From contig NZ_CP108513.1 of assembly GCF_035989285.1 (NCBI RefSeq), forward strand, positions 744,001 through 808,000: a stretch of DNA of 64,000 nt, given 5' to 3'. The notes under the pieces are model-generated. The model did not search any database. It worked only from the letters and a program-made list of their open reading frames with translations, and was not told the DNA's origin. This stretch comes from Streptomyces sp. NBC_01235 (GTDB taxonomy: Bacteria > Actinomycetota > Actinomycetes > Streptomycetales > Streptomycetaceae). A program made the translations under genes and the position numbers. Below are positions 37,150-45,977 of the stretch, in pieces. The first letter of the stretch is position 1. Every line of letters begins with the position of its first letter.

Positions 37150-38292
37150 ATGACCACCACTCTCGAACACCCCCCTGTGCAGCAGCAGCCTCCGGCCCGG
37201 GTCGCCGCCGGTGTCCTCGACATCGACGCGAGCGGGAAGGGACACCTGCGTTCCGCGGACTGCATGCCCACACCCGCCGATCTCCAGGTCCCGGCGGCGC
37301 TGATCCGCCGTCACGGCCTGCGCAAGGGCGACCTCGTCGAAGGGGTGCGCGGCACCCAGCGCGCCCTGACCGAGGTCGCCCGCGTCAACGGCCGTACGCC
37401 CGACGCACTGCGCACTCGCCGTCAGTTCCGTGACCTCACCCCCCTCCACCCGCACGAGCGGCTCCGTCTGGAACACCCGGCGGCCGGGCTCGCCGGGCGG
37501 GTCGCCGACCTCATCGCTCCCGTCGGCAAGGGCCAGCGCGGACTGATCGTCGCCCCGCCGAAGACCGGCAAGACCGTGCTGCTCCAGCAGATCGCCGCCG
37601 CCGTCGCCGGCAACCATCCCGAGGCGTGGCTGATGGTCGTCCTGCTGGACGAGCGGCCCGAGGAGGTCACCGACATGCGGCGCTCCGTGCGCGGCGAGGT
37701 GTACGCCTCGACGTTCGACCGGACGCCCAAGCAGCACATCGCCCTCGCCGAACTCGTCGTCGAGCGGGCCAAGCGGCTCGTCGAGGCGGGCGAGGACGTC
37801 GTGATCCTCCTCGACTCACTGACCCGGCTGTGCCGGGCCCACAACAACGCGGCCGCCGCCGGGGGCCGCACCCTCAGCGGCGGGGTCGACGCCACCGCGC
37901 TCATCGGCCCCAAGCGGTTCTTCGGCGCCGCGCGTGCGGCCGAGGAGGGCGGCTCGCTCACGATCCTCGCCACCGCGCTCGTGGAAACCGGCTCCCGCGC
38001 AGACGGCTTCTACTTCGAGGAACTGAAGGGCACCGGCAACATGGAGCTCCGCCTCGACCGCGAACCCGCCTCCCGTCGCGTCTTCCCGGCCGTCGACATC
38101 AACACCTCCGGCACCCGCCGTGAGGAACTCCTTCTCTCCCCCGGCGAGTTGACGGCCACGCGCGGCCTGCGTCGGGCCCTGCAGACCCGGGACGGCCAGG
38201 CGAACCTGGAAACGCTCCTGGAGCGGATGCGCGCGACCCCGGACAACGCGACCTTCCTGCGCCGCATCCAGCCGACGCTGCCCGTCGCCTGA
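37150..38292 (+). CDS. Short paralogue of transcription termination factor Rho
   Basis: At 380 residues this lacks the long N-terminal insertion of the main actinobacterial Rho. The RNA-binding fold is at about 18-90 (GVLDIDASGKGHLRS, IRRHGLRKGDLVEG) and the motor at 110-370. The Walker A motif is APPKTGKT, and DERPEEVTDM, ILLDSLTRL, GGRTLSGGVDA (Q-loop) and KGTGNMEL (R-loop) are all kept, so it should be a hexameric RNA-driven ATPase. The usual RNP1-like GFGFLR is GKGHLR here, so both aromatic base-contacting residues are lost. The ATG at 37150 follows a GAAAGG. Confidence 0.9.
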   Translation: MTTTLEHPPVQQQPPARVAAGVLDIDASGKGHLRSADCMPTPADLQVPAALIRRHGLRKGDLVEGVRGTQRALTEVARVNGRTPDALRTRRQFRDLTPLHPHERLRLEHPAAGLAGRVADLIAPVGKGQRGLIVAPPKTGKTVLLQQIAAAVAGNHPEAWLMVVLLDERPEEVTDMRRSVRGEVYASTFDRTPKQHIALAELVVERAKRLVEAGEDVVILLDSLTRLCRAHNNAAAAGGRTLSGGVDATALIGPKRFFGAARAAEEGGSLTILATALVETGSRADGFYFEELKGTGNMELRLDREPASRRVFPAVDINTSGTRREELLLSPGELTATRGLRRALQTRDGQANLETLLERMRATPDNATFLRRIQPTLPVA

Positions 38293-38390
38293 CGCCGCCC
38301 GACGCGGAACGTGCGGCATCCGGGTGCTCACGCGTACCTGTTCGGCACGGGCAGCACGGGGAACGCCACCTTCATTCCTACGTTGATCAT

Positions 38391-39635
38391 ATGACGATCG
38401 GATTCTCTTCCCGGGCCGCTGTGGCGGCCTGCGCGTTCTGTGTGGCAGGCGCTCTGGCCCTGGGGCCCGTCGCGGTCGCCGCCCCGGCCGGCGCGGACCC
38501 CGGAGCGCCCGGCGGACCCGGCAGCCCCAGCAGCGCCGGCAGCGTCGGCCGGCCACGGGTGACGACGCCGCTGCCGTCCCTGCTGTACCGCTCCGGCACG
38601 CAGGTCAGGCCCCACCGGGGCGCCCCCGAGGTCCCGGACGTCTCCGCCCTGTCGTGGCTGGTGGCCGACGCACGGACCGGCGAGGTGCTCGCCGCCTCGA
38701 ACGCGCACCGCAGGCTGCCCCCCGCCAGCACGCTGAAAACCCTCTTCGCCCTCACGGTGCTGCCGGTCCTGCCCGGCGGGATCCGGCACCGGGTGAGCGA
38801 GGAGGAGCTCATGGGCATCGGCCCCGGCAGCAGCCTTGTCGGCGTCGCCGAGGGACACACCTACCAACTCGCCGATCTGTGGCGCGGGGTCTTCCTCAAC
38901 TCCGGCAACGACGCCGTGCACGTCCTGGCGGCGCTCAGCGGAGGCTGGCGCACCACGGCCGTCCGGATGCAGGCCAAGGCACGGTCCCTGGGCGCCCGGG
39001 ACACGCACGTGCTGTCCCCCGACGGGTACGACGCCCCGGGCCAGGTGTCGTCGGCGTACGACCTGGCCGTGTTCGGGCGGGCGGGGCTGCGCAACGCGGA
39101 CTTCGCGCGGTACTGCGGCACCGCCGAGGCGAGCTTCCCGGGTGACGAGGGCCGGTCGTACGAGATCGCGAACACCAACCGGCTGTTGACCGGGGCGAAC
39201 GGCGTCGAACCGTATCCCGGCCTGATCGGGATCAAGAACGGCTACACCAGCAACGCCGGCAACACCCTGGTCGCCGCCGCCCGCCGGGGCGGGCGCACCC
39301 TCGTGGTGACGGTGATGAACCCTCAGGCGGGGGGCGGGTTCGCCGTCTACGAGGAGGCGCGCGAGCTGCTCGACTGGGGGTTCGCGGCCGCCGGGCGCGT
39401 CGACGCGGTGGGCTCGCTGGACGCGCTGCGGGCGCGCCCGCGTCCTCAGCCGGGGCCGGTCCCCGCGCCGGGACCGGCCCCGGGATCCGCGTCGGTGCCC
39501 GTCGCCGCCGCGACCGCCGTCGACGACGCTCCGGGCTGGCCGGAGGCGGCACTCGTCACGGGCGTCGCCGCTCTGGGCGGGGCAGCCGTGGCGCTCGTGC
39601 TGCGGCTCGCGCGCCGCCGTCCTTCCGGAAGGTGA
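38391..39635 (+). CDS. D-alanyl-D-alanine carboxypeptidase
   Basis: The 414-residue precursor has a signal peptide (AAVAACAFCVAGALALGPVAVAAPAGA) and an S11 peptidase domain with STLK (about 117), SGN (about 170) and KNG (about 283) in the place of KTG. It trims the terminal D-alanine of peptidoglycan outside the membrane. A Pro/Ala linker and a C-terminal membrane helix ending RLARRRPSGR anchor it. The last 190 nt overlap the oppositely oriented GT87 gene. No clear ribosome site lies before the ATG. Confidence 0.9.
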   Translation: MTIGFSSRAAVAACAFCVAGALALGPVAVAAPAGADPGAPGGPGSPSSAGSVGRPRVTTPLPSLLYRSGTQVRPHRGAPEVPDVSALSWLVADARTGEVLAASNAHRRLPPASTLKTLFALTVLPVLPGGIRHRVSEEELMGIGPGSSLVGVAEGHTYQLADLWRGVFLNSGNDAVHVLAALSGGWRTTAVRMQAKARSLGARDTHVLSPDGYDAPGQVSSAYDLAVFGRAGLRNADFARYCGTAEASFPGDEGRSYEIANTNRLLTGANGVEPYPGLIGIKNGYTSNAGNTLVAAARRGGRTLVVTVMNPQAGGGFAVYEEARELLDWGFAAAGRVDAVGSLDALRARPRPQPGPVPAPGPAPGSASVPVAAATAVDDAPGWPEAALVTGVAALGGAAVALVLRLARRRPSGR

Positions 39636-40759
39636 CCGACCGGCAGCCACACCAGCAGCCCGAGCGTGATCCAGGTGTAGATGTTGCTGCCGAGGAAGCC
39701 GTCGACGCCGGACGCGTCGTGGAACCACAGCCACACCACGCTGGTGCACAGCACCGCGTACAGGGCGCCCGCGACGCGTGCGTGCCCCGCGCGGATCAGC
39801 ACGGCGAAGGACGGCAGCAGCCAGACCAGGTGGTGCACCCAGGTGACGGGACTGACCAGGCAGGCGGTGAGGCCGGTGAGCGCGAAGGCCGCCTGCCAGG
39901 CCCCCGCGGCCACCGCCCGCCTGGCCCGCCCCGCCCACCAGCACAGCACCACCAGGACCAGCGCCGCCCAGACGGCCCGGCTCTCCACGCCCAGCCGGGC
40001 CAGGACGCCCTGGAGCGACTGGTTCGAGACGTAGTCGAGGCGGCCCACGCGGGTGGTGTCCCACATGGCGTACGTCCAGTAGAAGCGTGAGGCGTCCGGG
40101 GCGACCAGGGCCGCGAACCCGGTGGCGGCGGCCGCCACCGCCGTGGCCACGGCGGCCTCCCGCCAACGGCGGGCGACCAGCAGCAGGCCGATGAAGAGCG
40201 CGGGCGTCAGCTTCACCGCCGCCGCCAGGCCGATACCGACGCCGGCCCAGCGGCTCCGGCCGGTCGCCAGCAGCCAGGCGTCGGCCAGGACGAGGGCCAG
40301 CAGCAGCACGTTGACCTGACCGAAGCTGAACGTGTCACGCAACGGTTCGAACAGCGCGAGGGCGCAGGCGGCGAGGCCGGCGCCGTACCAGCCGTACCGC
40401 CGCCACCGCGGCCCGACCAGCACGCGGACGACCACGGCGAGCGCCGCCAGGTTGAGCAGCAGAGCGGTGAGGATCGCGGTGCGAAGGCCGACCAGCGCCA
40501 TCGGCAGCATGACGACGGCCGCGAACGGGGGGTAGGTGAAGCCGTACGACGTGCCCGGCACCCGATAGTCGTAGACGCGGCCTCCGCCGTGGATCCAGCT
40601 GTTGACGGTGCCGTAGTAGACGCGCAGGTCGAACCAGTCGCGCAGCAGCGGAACCGTCGCGGTGAAGACGGCGACCACGGCGGCGAGCGCGAGGAGCAGC
40701 AGCAGGCGGCCGCGTTCGGTGCGCGGCGGTCTCACACCCCGGACGGCGATCGTTCTCAT
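39446..40759 (-). CDS. GT87-type polyprenol-phosphate mannosyltransferase
   Basis: The 437-residue protein has about ten membrane segments and the GT-C loop signatures WFDLRVYYGTVNSW, YPPFAAVVMLP and FSFGQVNVLLL, with Asp in the first loop. This is the family of DUF2029/GT87 mannosyltransferases that use polyprenol-phospho-mannose at the outer face of the membrane. It follows the mptB-like gene with an ATGA overlap. The final 63 codons are Ala/Thr/Pro/Gly-rich, have no family counterpart and lie antisense to the DD-carboxypeptidase gene. Confidence 0.88.
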   Translation of the reverse strand: MRTIAVRGVRPPRTERGRLLLLLALAAVVAVFTATVPLLRDWFDLRVYYGTVNSWIHGGGRVYDYRVPGTSYGFTYPPFAAVVMLPMALVGLRTAILTALLLNLAALAVVVRVLVGPRWRRYGWYGAGLAACALALFEPLRDTFSFGQVNVLLLALVLADAWLLATGRSRWAGVGIGLAAAVKLTPALFIGLLLVARRWREAAVATAVAAAATGFAALVAPDASRFYWTYAMWDTTRVGRLDYVSNQSLQGVLARLGVESRAVWAALVLVVLCWWAGRARRAVAAGAWQAAFALTGLTACLVSPVTWVHHLVWLLPSFAVLIRAGHARVAGALYAVLCTSVVWLWFHDASGVDGFLGSNIYTWITLGLLVWLPVGHLPEGRRRASRSTSATAAPPRAATPVTSAASGQPGASSTAVAAATGTDADPGAGPGAGTGPG

Positions 40760-42162
40760 GCCGGACGCCCCAGAGCGGTCGGCGTCCGTGCCGCGAGATG
40801 GGCCTGCCACAGGACGACCCCGGCCAGCGCTCCGCCGGACACGGCGAGCACCAGGCGGCCCGTGTCGGCGGGATCGCCGTCGGGCAGGACGGCGAGGGCG
40901 AGGACCCCCGCCACGGCCGCCATCCGGTGGCGTATCAGGGTGTCGGGGGCCGCCGCGGCGATGAGGAACAGTCCCCACAGCGCGTACCAGGGGCGGATCG
41001 CCGGGCCGAACGCGGCCACCGTGGCGAGACTCAGACCGAGCGCGTACACCGGGCGCGGCCGCAGCCGCCACCAGATGACGACGAGGGCGACGGCCGTCAC
41101 CGCGAGACCCAGCACGTGCCAGACGGGGATCGCCAGGGGCGCCAGGTCACTGCCGAGGCGCTCGAGGAGGGCGCGGGTGGCGCGGCCGAGCAGGCTGGTG
41201 AGCGCCCAGTTCTGCCCGGAGACCGGAGTGTCCAGCGCCCCTATCCAGCCATATCCGGTGCCCGCGACGGCGGTCGCGGCGACCGTGGTGGCGGCGGACG
41301 CGGCCCCCGTCGTCAGCAGGGCCGGGACCGGGCGCCGGCCGGCGCGCAGTTGCAGGACCACGACCGCGACGAGGCCCAGGGCGGCGGGCGCCTTGACCAG
41401 GGCGGCGAGAGTGACGAGGACGGCTCCCAGCACGGGCCGCCGGCCGAGCGCGGCGACCAGGCCGACGCCGAGCAGGCCCAGCATGATCGCGTCGTTGTGG
41501 GCGCCGGCCACCAGGTGCAGCAGCACCAGCGGGTTGAGGACGCCGAGCCAGAGCGCGGCGGCGGGGTCGGCGCCGCAGTGCCGGGCGAGCCGGGGCAGGG
41601 CTGCCGTCATCAGCGCCACCCCGAACACCGCGACACACCGCATGCCGAGCAGCCCGGCGGACAGAGCGCCCCGGGTCAGACCGGCCAGGGCGCCGGCGAG
41701 GGCGAGGAAGACCGGGCCGTACGGGGCTCCGGTGTGCCGCCACAGCGGGGCGACCTCGTCGGCGAGCGGACCGCCGAGCCGGGCCGGACCGTGCGCGTAC
41801 ACGTCGAGATGCGCGTCCACCATGGCGCCCTGGGCCAGGTAGCTGTACACGTCCCGGCTGAACAGCGGCGGCGCGATCAGCAGCGGCGCCGCCCAGACGA
41901 CGAGGACCAGGACGAGGGCGCGAGGCGTCGGCGGATCCGCGCCGCGCACCAGACGGCCCAGGAGGACCCAGGCCGCGGTCAGCAGCACCAGCCCGAAGTA
42001 CACGCCGACCAGACCGAGCACGGCGTGCACCGACGACGGGGCCAGGAGCTCGCGAGCGGGCAGCGCGCCGGCCGTCTCACCGCCGAGCGCGAGACAGGCC
42101 GTGCCGGCCAGGCCCAGCACCTGACAGCGACGGAGATCGATGGGGAAAGCCTTGGCCAACAC
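40756..42162 (-). CDS. MptA/MptB-type alpha-1,6-mannosyltransferase
   Basis: The 468-residue protein has twelve or so membrane segments and the GT-C loop APPLFSRDVYSYLAQGAM, with NPLVLLHLVAGAHNDAIMLG further on. These are signatures of actinobacterial polyprenol-phosphomannose-dependent alpha-1,6-mannosyltransferases. It starts with GTG at 42162 after a weak ribosome site and overlaps the next GT87 gene by 4 nt, so they probably build the same mannan or lipoglycan. Confidence 0.9.
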   Translation of the reverse strand: MLAKAFPIDLRRCQVLGLAGTACLALGGETAGALPARELLAPSSVHAVLGLVGVYFGLVLLTAAWVLLGRLVRGADPPTPRALVLVLVVWAAPLLIAPPLFSRDVYSYLAQGAMVDAHLDVYAHGPARLGGPLADEVAPLWRHTGAPYGPVFLALAGALAGLTRGALSAGLLGMRCVAVFGVALMTAALPRLARHCGADPAAALWLGVLNPLVLLHLVAGAHNDAIMLGLLGVGLVAALGRRPVLGAVLVTLAALVKAPAALGLVAVVVLQLRAGRRPVPALLTTGAASAATTVAATAVAGTGYGWIGALDTPVSGQNWALTSLLGRATRALLERLGSDLAPLAIPVWHVLGLAVTAVALVVIWWRLRPRPVYALGLSLATVAAFGPAIRPWYALWGLFLIAAAAPDTLIRHRMAAVAGVLALAVLPDGDPADTGRLVLAVSGGALAGVVLWQAHLAARTPTALGRPA

Positions 42163-42314
42163 TCCGTCATGGTGTCCACGCCGGGTGGCCGGAGAGCGAC
42201 GTTCCGCCCTCCGGGCGGCGGCCTGCGTGTGACCGGCTCGTGAGTTCGTCGCCGGGGCGATGAGTTCCGCGGGTCCGGCCGGTCTCCCCTGCGACCGACT
42301 CCTACCGAACGGAT

Positions 42315-43097
42315 GTGGTGACCGTGCCGACCAGCTCCGACTACGCCAAGGTCAACGGCCTGGAGATGTACTACGAGGTCCATGGCTTCGAGGGCGACTC
42401 CCGGCGTCCGCTGGTGCTGCTGCACGGCGGCGTCCTCACCGTCGGCCTGACCTTCGCGGCCGTGCTGCCCACGCTGGCCGCCGGCCGTCGCGTCGTGGCT
42501 CCAGAGCTCCAGGGCCACGGCCACACCGCCGACACCGACCGTGCCCTGACGCCGGCGAACCTGGCCTCGGACGTGGTGGCACTGCTCGACGAACTCGGCA
42601 TCGAGCGGCCCGACGTGCTCGGGTTCAGCCTGGGCGGGCTGGTCGCGCTACAGCTCGCGCTCGCCCACCCCGAGCGCGTCGGACGGCTGGTGCTCGCCTC
42701 CACCCAGTACTCCCAGGAGGGCTACTACGAGGAGGTCCGCACCCCCGACTACACCTCACCGCGACTGCCCGGCCGGGAGGACTTCCAGGAGATGACCGAC
42801 GCCTACACGGCCGTCGCCCCGCACCCCGAGCACTTCCAGGACTTCCTCGCCAAGTGCGCGACGGCGGCCCACGCCCCACTGCCCTGGACGGCCGACGACC
42901 TGCGCGGGCTCCGTGCGCCCACGCTGCTGGTGATCGGCGACACGGACTTCGTGCGGATCGAGCACGCGGCCGAGATGCACCGGCTGATCCCCGGGGCGGA
43001 ACTGGCCGTGCTGCCGGCCACCACGCACATGGCGTTGATGCGGCGCACGTCCCTGCTGCTGCCGTTGCTGACCGAGTTCCTGGACCGAACGAACTGA
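42315..43097 (+). CDS. Alpha/beta hydrolase
   Basis: The 260-residue protein has LHGG (about 37), the nucleophile elbow GFSLGG (Ser about 99), Asp in IGDTDFVR (about 217) and His in THMAL (about 238), a full catalytic triad. It has no signal peptide. Start GTG 42315 or the GTG two codons on. It is convergent with glutaminase and 152 nt from the mptB start. The substrate is unknown. Confidence 0.9.
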   Translation: MVTVPTSSDYAKVNGLEMYYEVHGFEGDSRRPLVLLHGGVLTVGLTFAAVLPTLAAGRRVVAPELQGHGHTADTDRALTPANLASDVVALLDELGIERPDVLGFSLGGLVALQLALAHPERVGRLVLASTQYSQEGYYEEVRTPDYTSPRLPGREDFQEMTDAYTAVAPHPEHFQDFLAKCATAAHAPLPWTADDLRGLRAPTLLVIGDTDFVRIEHAAEMHRLIPGAELAVLPATTHMALMRRTSLLLPLLTEFLDRTN

Positions 43098-43106
43098 ACC
43101 GCGGGC

Positions 43107-44045
43107 TCAGAAGACCGACAGGCCCGTCAGGGTCGTGAAGCGGTCCAGGGCTGCCACTCCCGCCACCGAGTTGCCGCGTTCGTCCAGGCCCGGGCTCCAC
43201 ACGCACAGCGTGCATCGGCCCGGTACGACGGCGATGATGCCGCCGCCCACACCGCTCTTGCCGGGCAGGCCGACCCGGTAGGCGAAGTCGCCCGCCGCGT
43301 CGTACGTCCCGCAGGTCAGCATCACCGCGTTGACCTGCTTGGCCTGGCTGCGGGTGAGCAGCCGGGTGCCGTCGGCGCGGACGCCGTGCCGGGCGAGGAA
43401 GCCCGTGGCCAGGGCGAGGTCGGCGCAGGAGGCGGTGAGGGAGCACTGCCGGAAGTACTGGCCGAGGAGGACCGGTACGTCGTTGTCGATGTTGCCGTAG
43501 GACGCCATGAAATGGGCGAGGGCGGCGTTGCGGTCACCGTGCTCGGACTCGGAGGCGGCGACCGCCTCGTCGAAGTCGAGCGCGGGGTTGCCGCTCTCGG
43601 CGCGCAGGAAGTCGAGGAGTTCGCCGGAGGCGTCTCCGGTACGGGTCTGGAGGCGGTCGGTGACGACCAGCGCGCCCGCGTTGATGAAGGGATTGCGCGG
43701 GATGCCGTTCTCGTACTCCAGCTGGACCAGGGAGTTGAAGGGGTTGCCCGAGGGCTCGCGGCCCACGTGCTCCCAGAGTTCGTCGCCCTCGCGGGCCAGG
43801 TCGAGGGCGAGGGTGAAGACCTTGGTGAGGGACTGGGTGGAGAACGGCTCCCGCCACTCCCCCACGCCGTACACAGTGCCGTCCAGTTCCGCGACGGCCA
43901 TGCCGAAGCGGCGCGGATCGCACGCGGCGAGCGCCGGGATGTAGTCGGCGGGCCGCCCGCGACCCGGGGTGCGCTCCATCTCCTCGGCGATGCGTTCCAG
44001 GACCGGCTGGAAGGGAAGGGACGACGTCGTTGTCATGATCACCAT
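43107..44045 (-). CDS. glsA: Glutaminase A
   Basis: The 312-residue serine-dependent glutaminase carries FSTQSLTK (about 67-74; Ser-x-x-Lys), ENGIPRNPFINAGA and GYG-like MASYGNIDNDV, with the late GLPGKSGVGGGI block. It hydrolyses glutamine to glutamate and ammonia. It follows the aspartate ammonia-lyase gene by 48 nt and closes the amide amino acid cluster. The ATG at 44045 has GGAGG at 5 nt. Confidence 0.95.
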   Translation of the reverse strand: MVIMTTTSSLPFQPVLERIAEEMERTPGRGRPADYIPALAACDPRRFGMAVAELDGTVYGVGEWREPFSTQSLTKVFTLALDLAREGDELWEHVGREPSGNPFNSLVQLEYENGIPRNPFINAGALVVTDRLQTRTGDASGELLDFLRAESGNPALDFDEAVAASESEHGDRNAALAHFMASYGNIDNDVPVLLGQYFRQCSLTASCADLALATGFLARHGVRADGTRLLTRSQAKQVNAVMLTCGTYDAAGDFAYRVGLPGKSGVGGGIIAVVPGRCTLCVWSPGLDERGNSVAGVAALDRFTTLTGLSVF

Positions 44046-44093
44046 TGTGCCTCCGTGCCGGTCCTGGCGCGTTCGTCGCAGGTCAGGAAGGTG

Positions 44094-45506
44094 TTACGCG
44101 AGGGGCGAGCCGCTGCCGGCGACGACCTCGGGGCGCAGCAGGTCGGCGAGCCGTTCGGCGGGCAACAGGCCCTTCTCCAGGACGAGTTCGGCGACACCGC
44201 GGCCGGTGACGAGGGCCTCCTTGGCGATGTCGGTGGCCGCCGTGTACCCGATGTGCGGGTTGAGGGCGGTGACCAGGCCGATGGAGTTCTCCACGCTCGC
44301 GCGCAGCGCCTCGGTGTTGGCGGTGATGCCGTCCACGCAGCGCTCGGCGAGGGTCAGGCAGGCGGCGCGCAGATGGGTGATCGACTCCGACAGGGAGTGC
44401 AGGATGATCGGCTCGAAGGCGTTGAGCTGGAGCTGTCCTGCCTCTGCGGCCATGGTGATGGTGACGTCGTTGCCGATCACCTCGAAGGCGACCTGGTTGA
44501 CGACCTCCGGGATCACCGGGTTGACCTTGCCCGGCATGATGGACGAACCCGCCTGCACCGGCGGGAGGTTGATCTCGCCGAGGCCGGCGCGCGGCCCGGA
44601 GGACAGCAGCCGCAGGTCGTTGCAGCTCTTGGAGAGCTTGACGGCGATCCGCTTGAGCACGCCGGACATCTGGACGAACGCACCGCAGTCCTGGGTGGCT
44701 TCGACCAGGTTCGCGGCGGTGACGAGGGGCAGCCCGGTGATCTCGGCGAGGTGGCGGCGGGCGGACTCGGCGTACCCGGCCGGGGCGTTGAGCCCCGTCC
44801 CGATGGCCGTGGCACCGAGGTTGATCTCATGGATCAGCTCGACGGCCTCGGCGAGGCGGCTGCGGTCCTCGTCGAGCATGACGGCGTACGCCGAGAACTC
44901 CTGGCCGAGGGTCATCGGCACCGCGTCCTGGAGCTGGGTGCGGCCCATCTTCAGCACGTCCCGGAACTCCACGGCCTTGCGGCCGAAGGCGTCCTGGAGC
45001 ACGGCCATCGCCTTGAGCAGCCCGCGCACGGCGAACACGGTCGCGACCTTGACGGCCGTCGGGTAGACGTCGTTGGTGGACTGCCCGAGGTTGACGTCCT
45101 CATTGGGGTGCAGGTGCTGGTACTGCCCCTTCGCGTGGCCGAGCAGCTCCAGCGCCCGGTTGGCGACGACCTCGTTGGCGTTCATGTTGGTCGAGGTGCC
45201 GGCGCCGCCCTGGACGACGTCGACGACGAACTGCTCGTGCAGCTTCCCGGCCCGGATCTCGCGGCAGGCGGCGACGATGGCGGCCGCCTTGTCCGGCGCC
45301 AGCAGGCCGAGCTCCTCGTTGGCGAGGGCGGCGGCCTCCTTGACGGCTGCCAGGGCGTCGATGAGGTGCGGGTAGGCGGAGATCGGCGTCCCGGTGATGG
45401 GGAAGTTCTCGGTGGCGCGCAGGGTGTGGACACCCCAGTACGCGTCGGCGGGGACGTCCCGGTCTCCGAGCAGGTCGTGTTCGCTGCGGGTGACGGCGGC
45501 GGTCAT
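44094..45506 (-). CDS. aspA: Aspartate ammonia-lyase
   Basis: The 470-residue protein is a fumarase/aspartase superfamily enzyme with NEDVNLGQSTNDVYPTAVK and the signature GSSIMPGKVNPV near 320. It splits aspartate to fumarate and ammonia. The length and N-terminus fit aspartase rather than fumarase. It lies between asparaginase and glutaminase, so aspartate from asparagine can feed the citric acid cycle. The gap to the upstream asparaginase gene holds strong hairpins. Confidence 0.93.
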   Translation of the reverse strand: MTAAVTRSEHDLLGDRDVPADAYWGVHTLRATENFPITGTPISAYPHLIDALAAVKEAAALANEELGLLAPDKAAAIVAACREIRAGKLHEQFVVDVVQGGAGTSTNMNANEVVANRALELLGHAKGQYQHLHPNEDVNLGQSTNDVYPTAVKVATVFAVRGLLKAMAVLQDAFGRKAVEFRDVLKMGRTQLQDAVPMTLGQEFSAYAVMLDEDRSRLAEAVELIHEINLGATAIGTGLNAPAGYAESARRHLAEITGLPLVTAANLVEATQDCGAFVQMSGVLKRIAVKLSKSCNDLRLLSSGPRAGLGEINLPPVQAGSSIMPGKVNPVIPEVVNQVAFEVIGNDVTITMAAEAGQLQLNAFEPIILHSLSESITHLRAACLTLAERCVDGITANTEALRASVENSIGLVTALNPHIGYTAATDIAKEALVTGRGVAELVLEKGLLPAERLADLLRPEVVAGSGSPLA

Positions 45507-45977
45507 GAGGGTGCTGCCTCTTTCTGAGGGTGAGGGGGAACGGGTGACGTCCGGGGGGGGTGGGTGGCGGTCGGCTCGGGCGGTACGGGATGAAGCCCGC
45601 CCGAGCCGACCAGGCACCGGTCCGGTGGTGACCGGACCGGCGGGTTCAGGTGCCGGGCGCCGGAAGAACACCCGACGACCGGGCCGCGCGGGAGCGGCGG
45701 CCACCGGCGACCGGTGGCCGGACTCCGCCGGTCGGCGCGGCAGCGACCGGCACGGCCCCCGGCCGGATGCCCGACACCCGGGCCGGTGGTCGGACACTGC
45801 CGGCCCGGCCCGCGCCGGCGACCGGCCGGGCCTGTTGCCGGGCGCCCGGTTCCGGGGCCGTGCGGGGAGGCGGCGCGGTGGCAGGCGGCGGGCGCCAGGC
45901 CGGCGGGTCCGCGACACGCACCGCCCGACCGGTGCTCCCCCACGCCGCGCGACACCCACGGTGGCGGCCGGAAACCG
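45507..45977. repeat. CCGG-rich intergenic region with two perfect hairpins
   Basis: CCGGTCCGGT (45617-45626) pairs perfectly with ACCGGACCGG (45631-45640) over GGTG. CGGCCACCGG (45698-45707) pairs perfectly with CCGGTGGCCG (45711-45720) over CGA. The whole stretch to 45960 is dense in CCGG and GGCC with further imperfect stems. Reading frames here are arginine/proline-rich and not believable as proteins. It separates asparaginase from aspartate ammonia-lyase and may attenuate or stabilise the mRNA. Confidence 0.7.

Noticed and set aside
45507..45977. Reading frames in the CCGG-rich gap as small genes
   Set aside because: Products are Arg/Pro/Gly strings on every frame. The sequence is dominated by inverted repeats.
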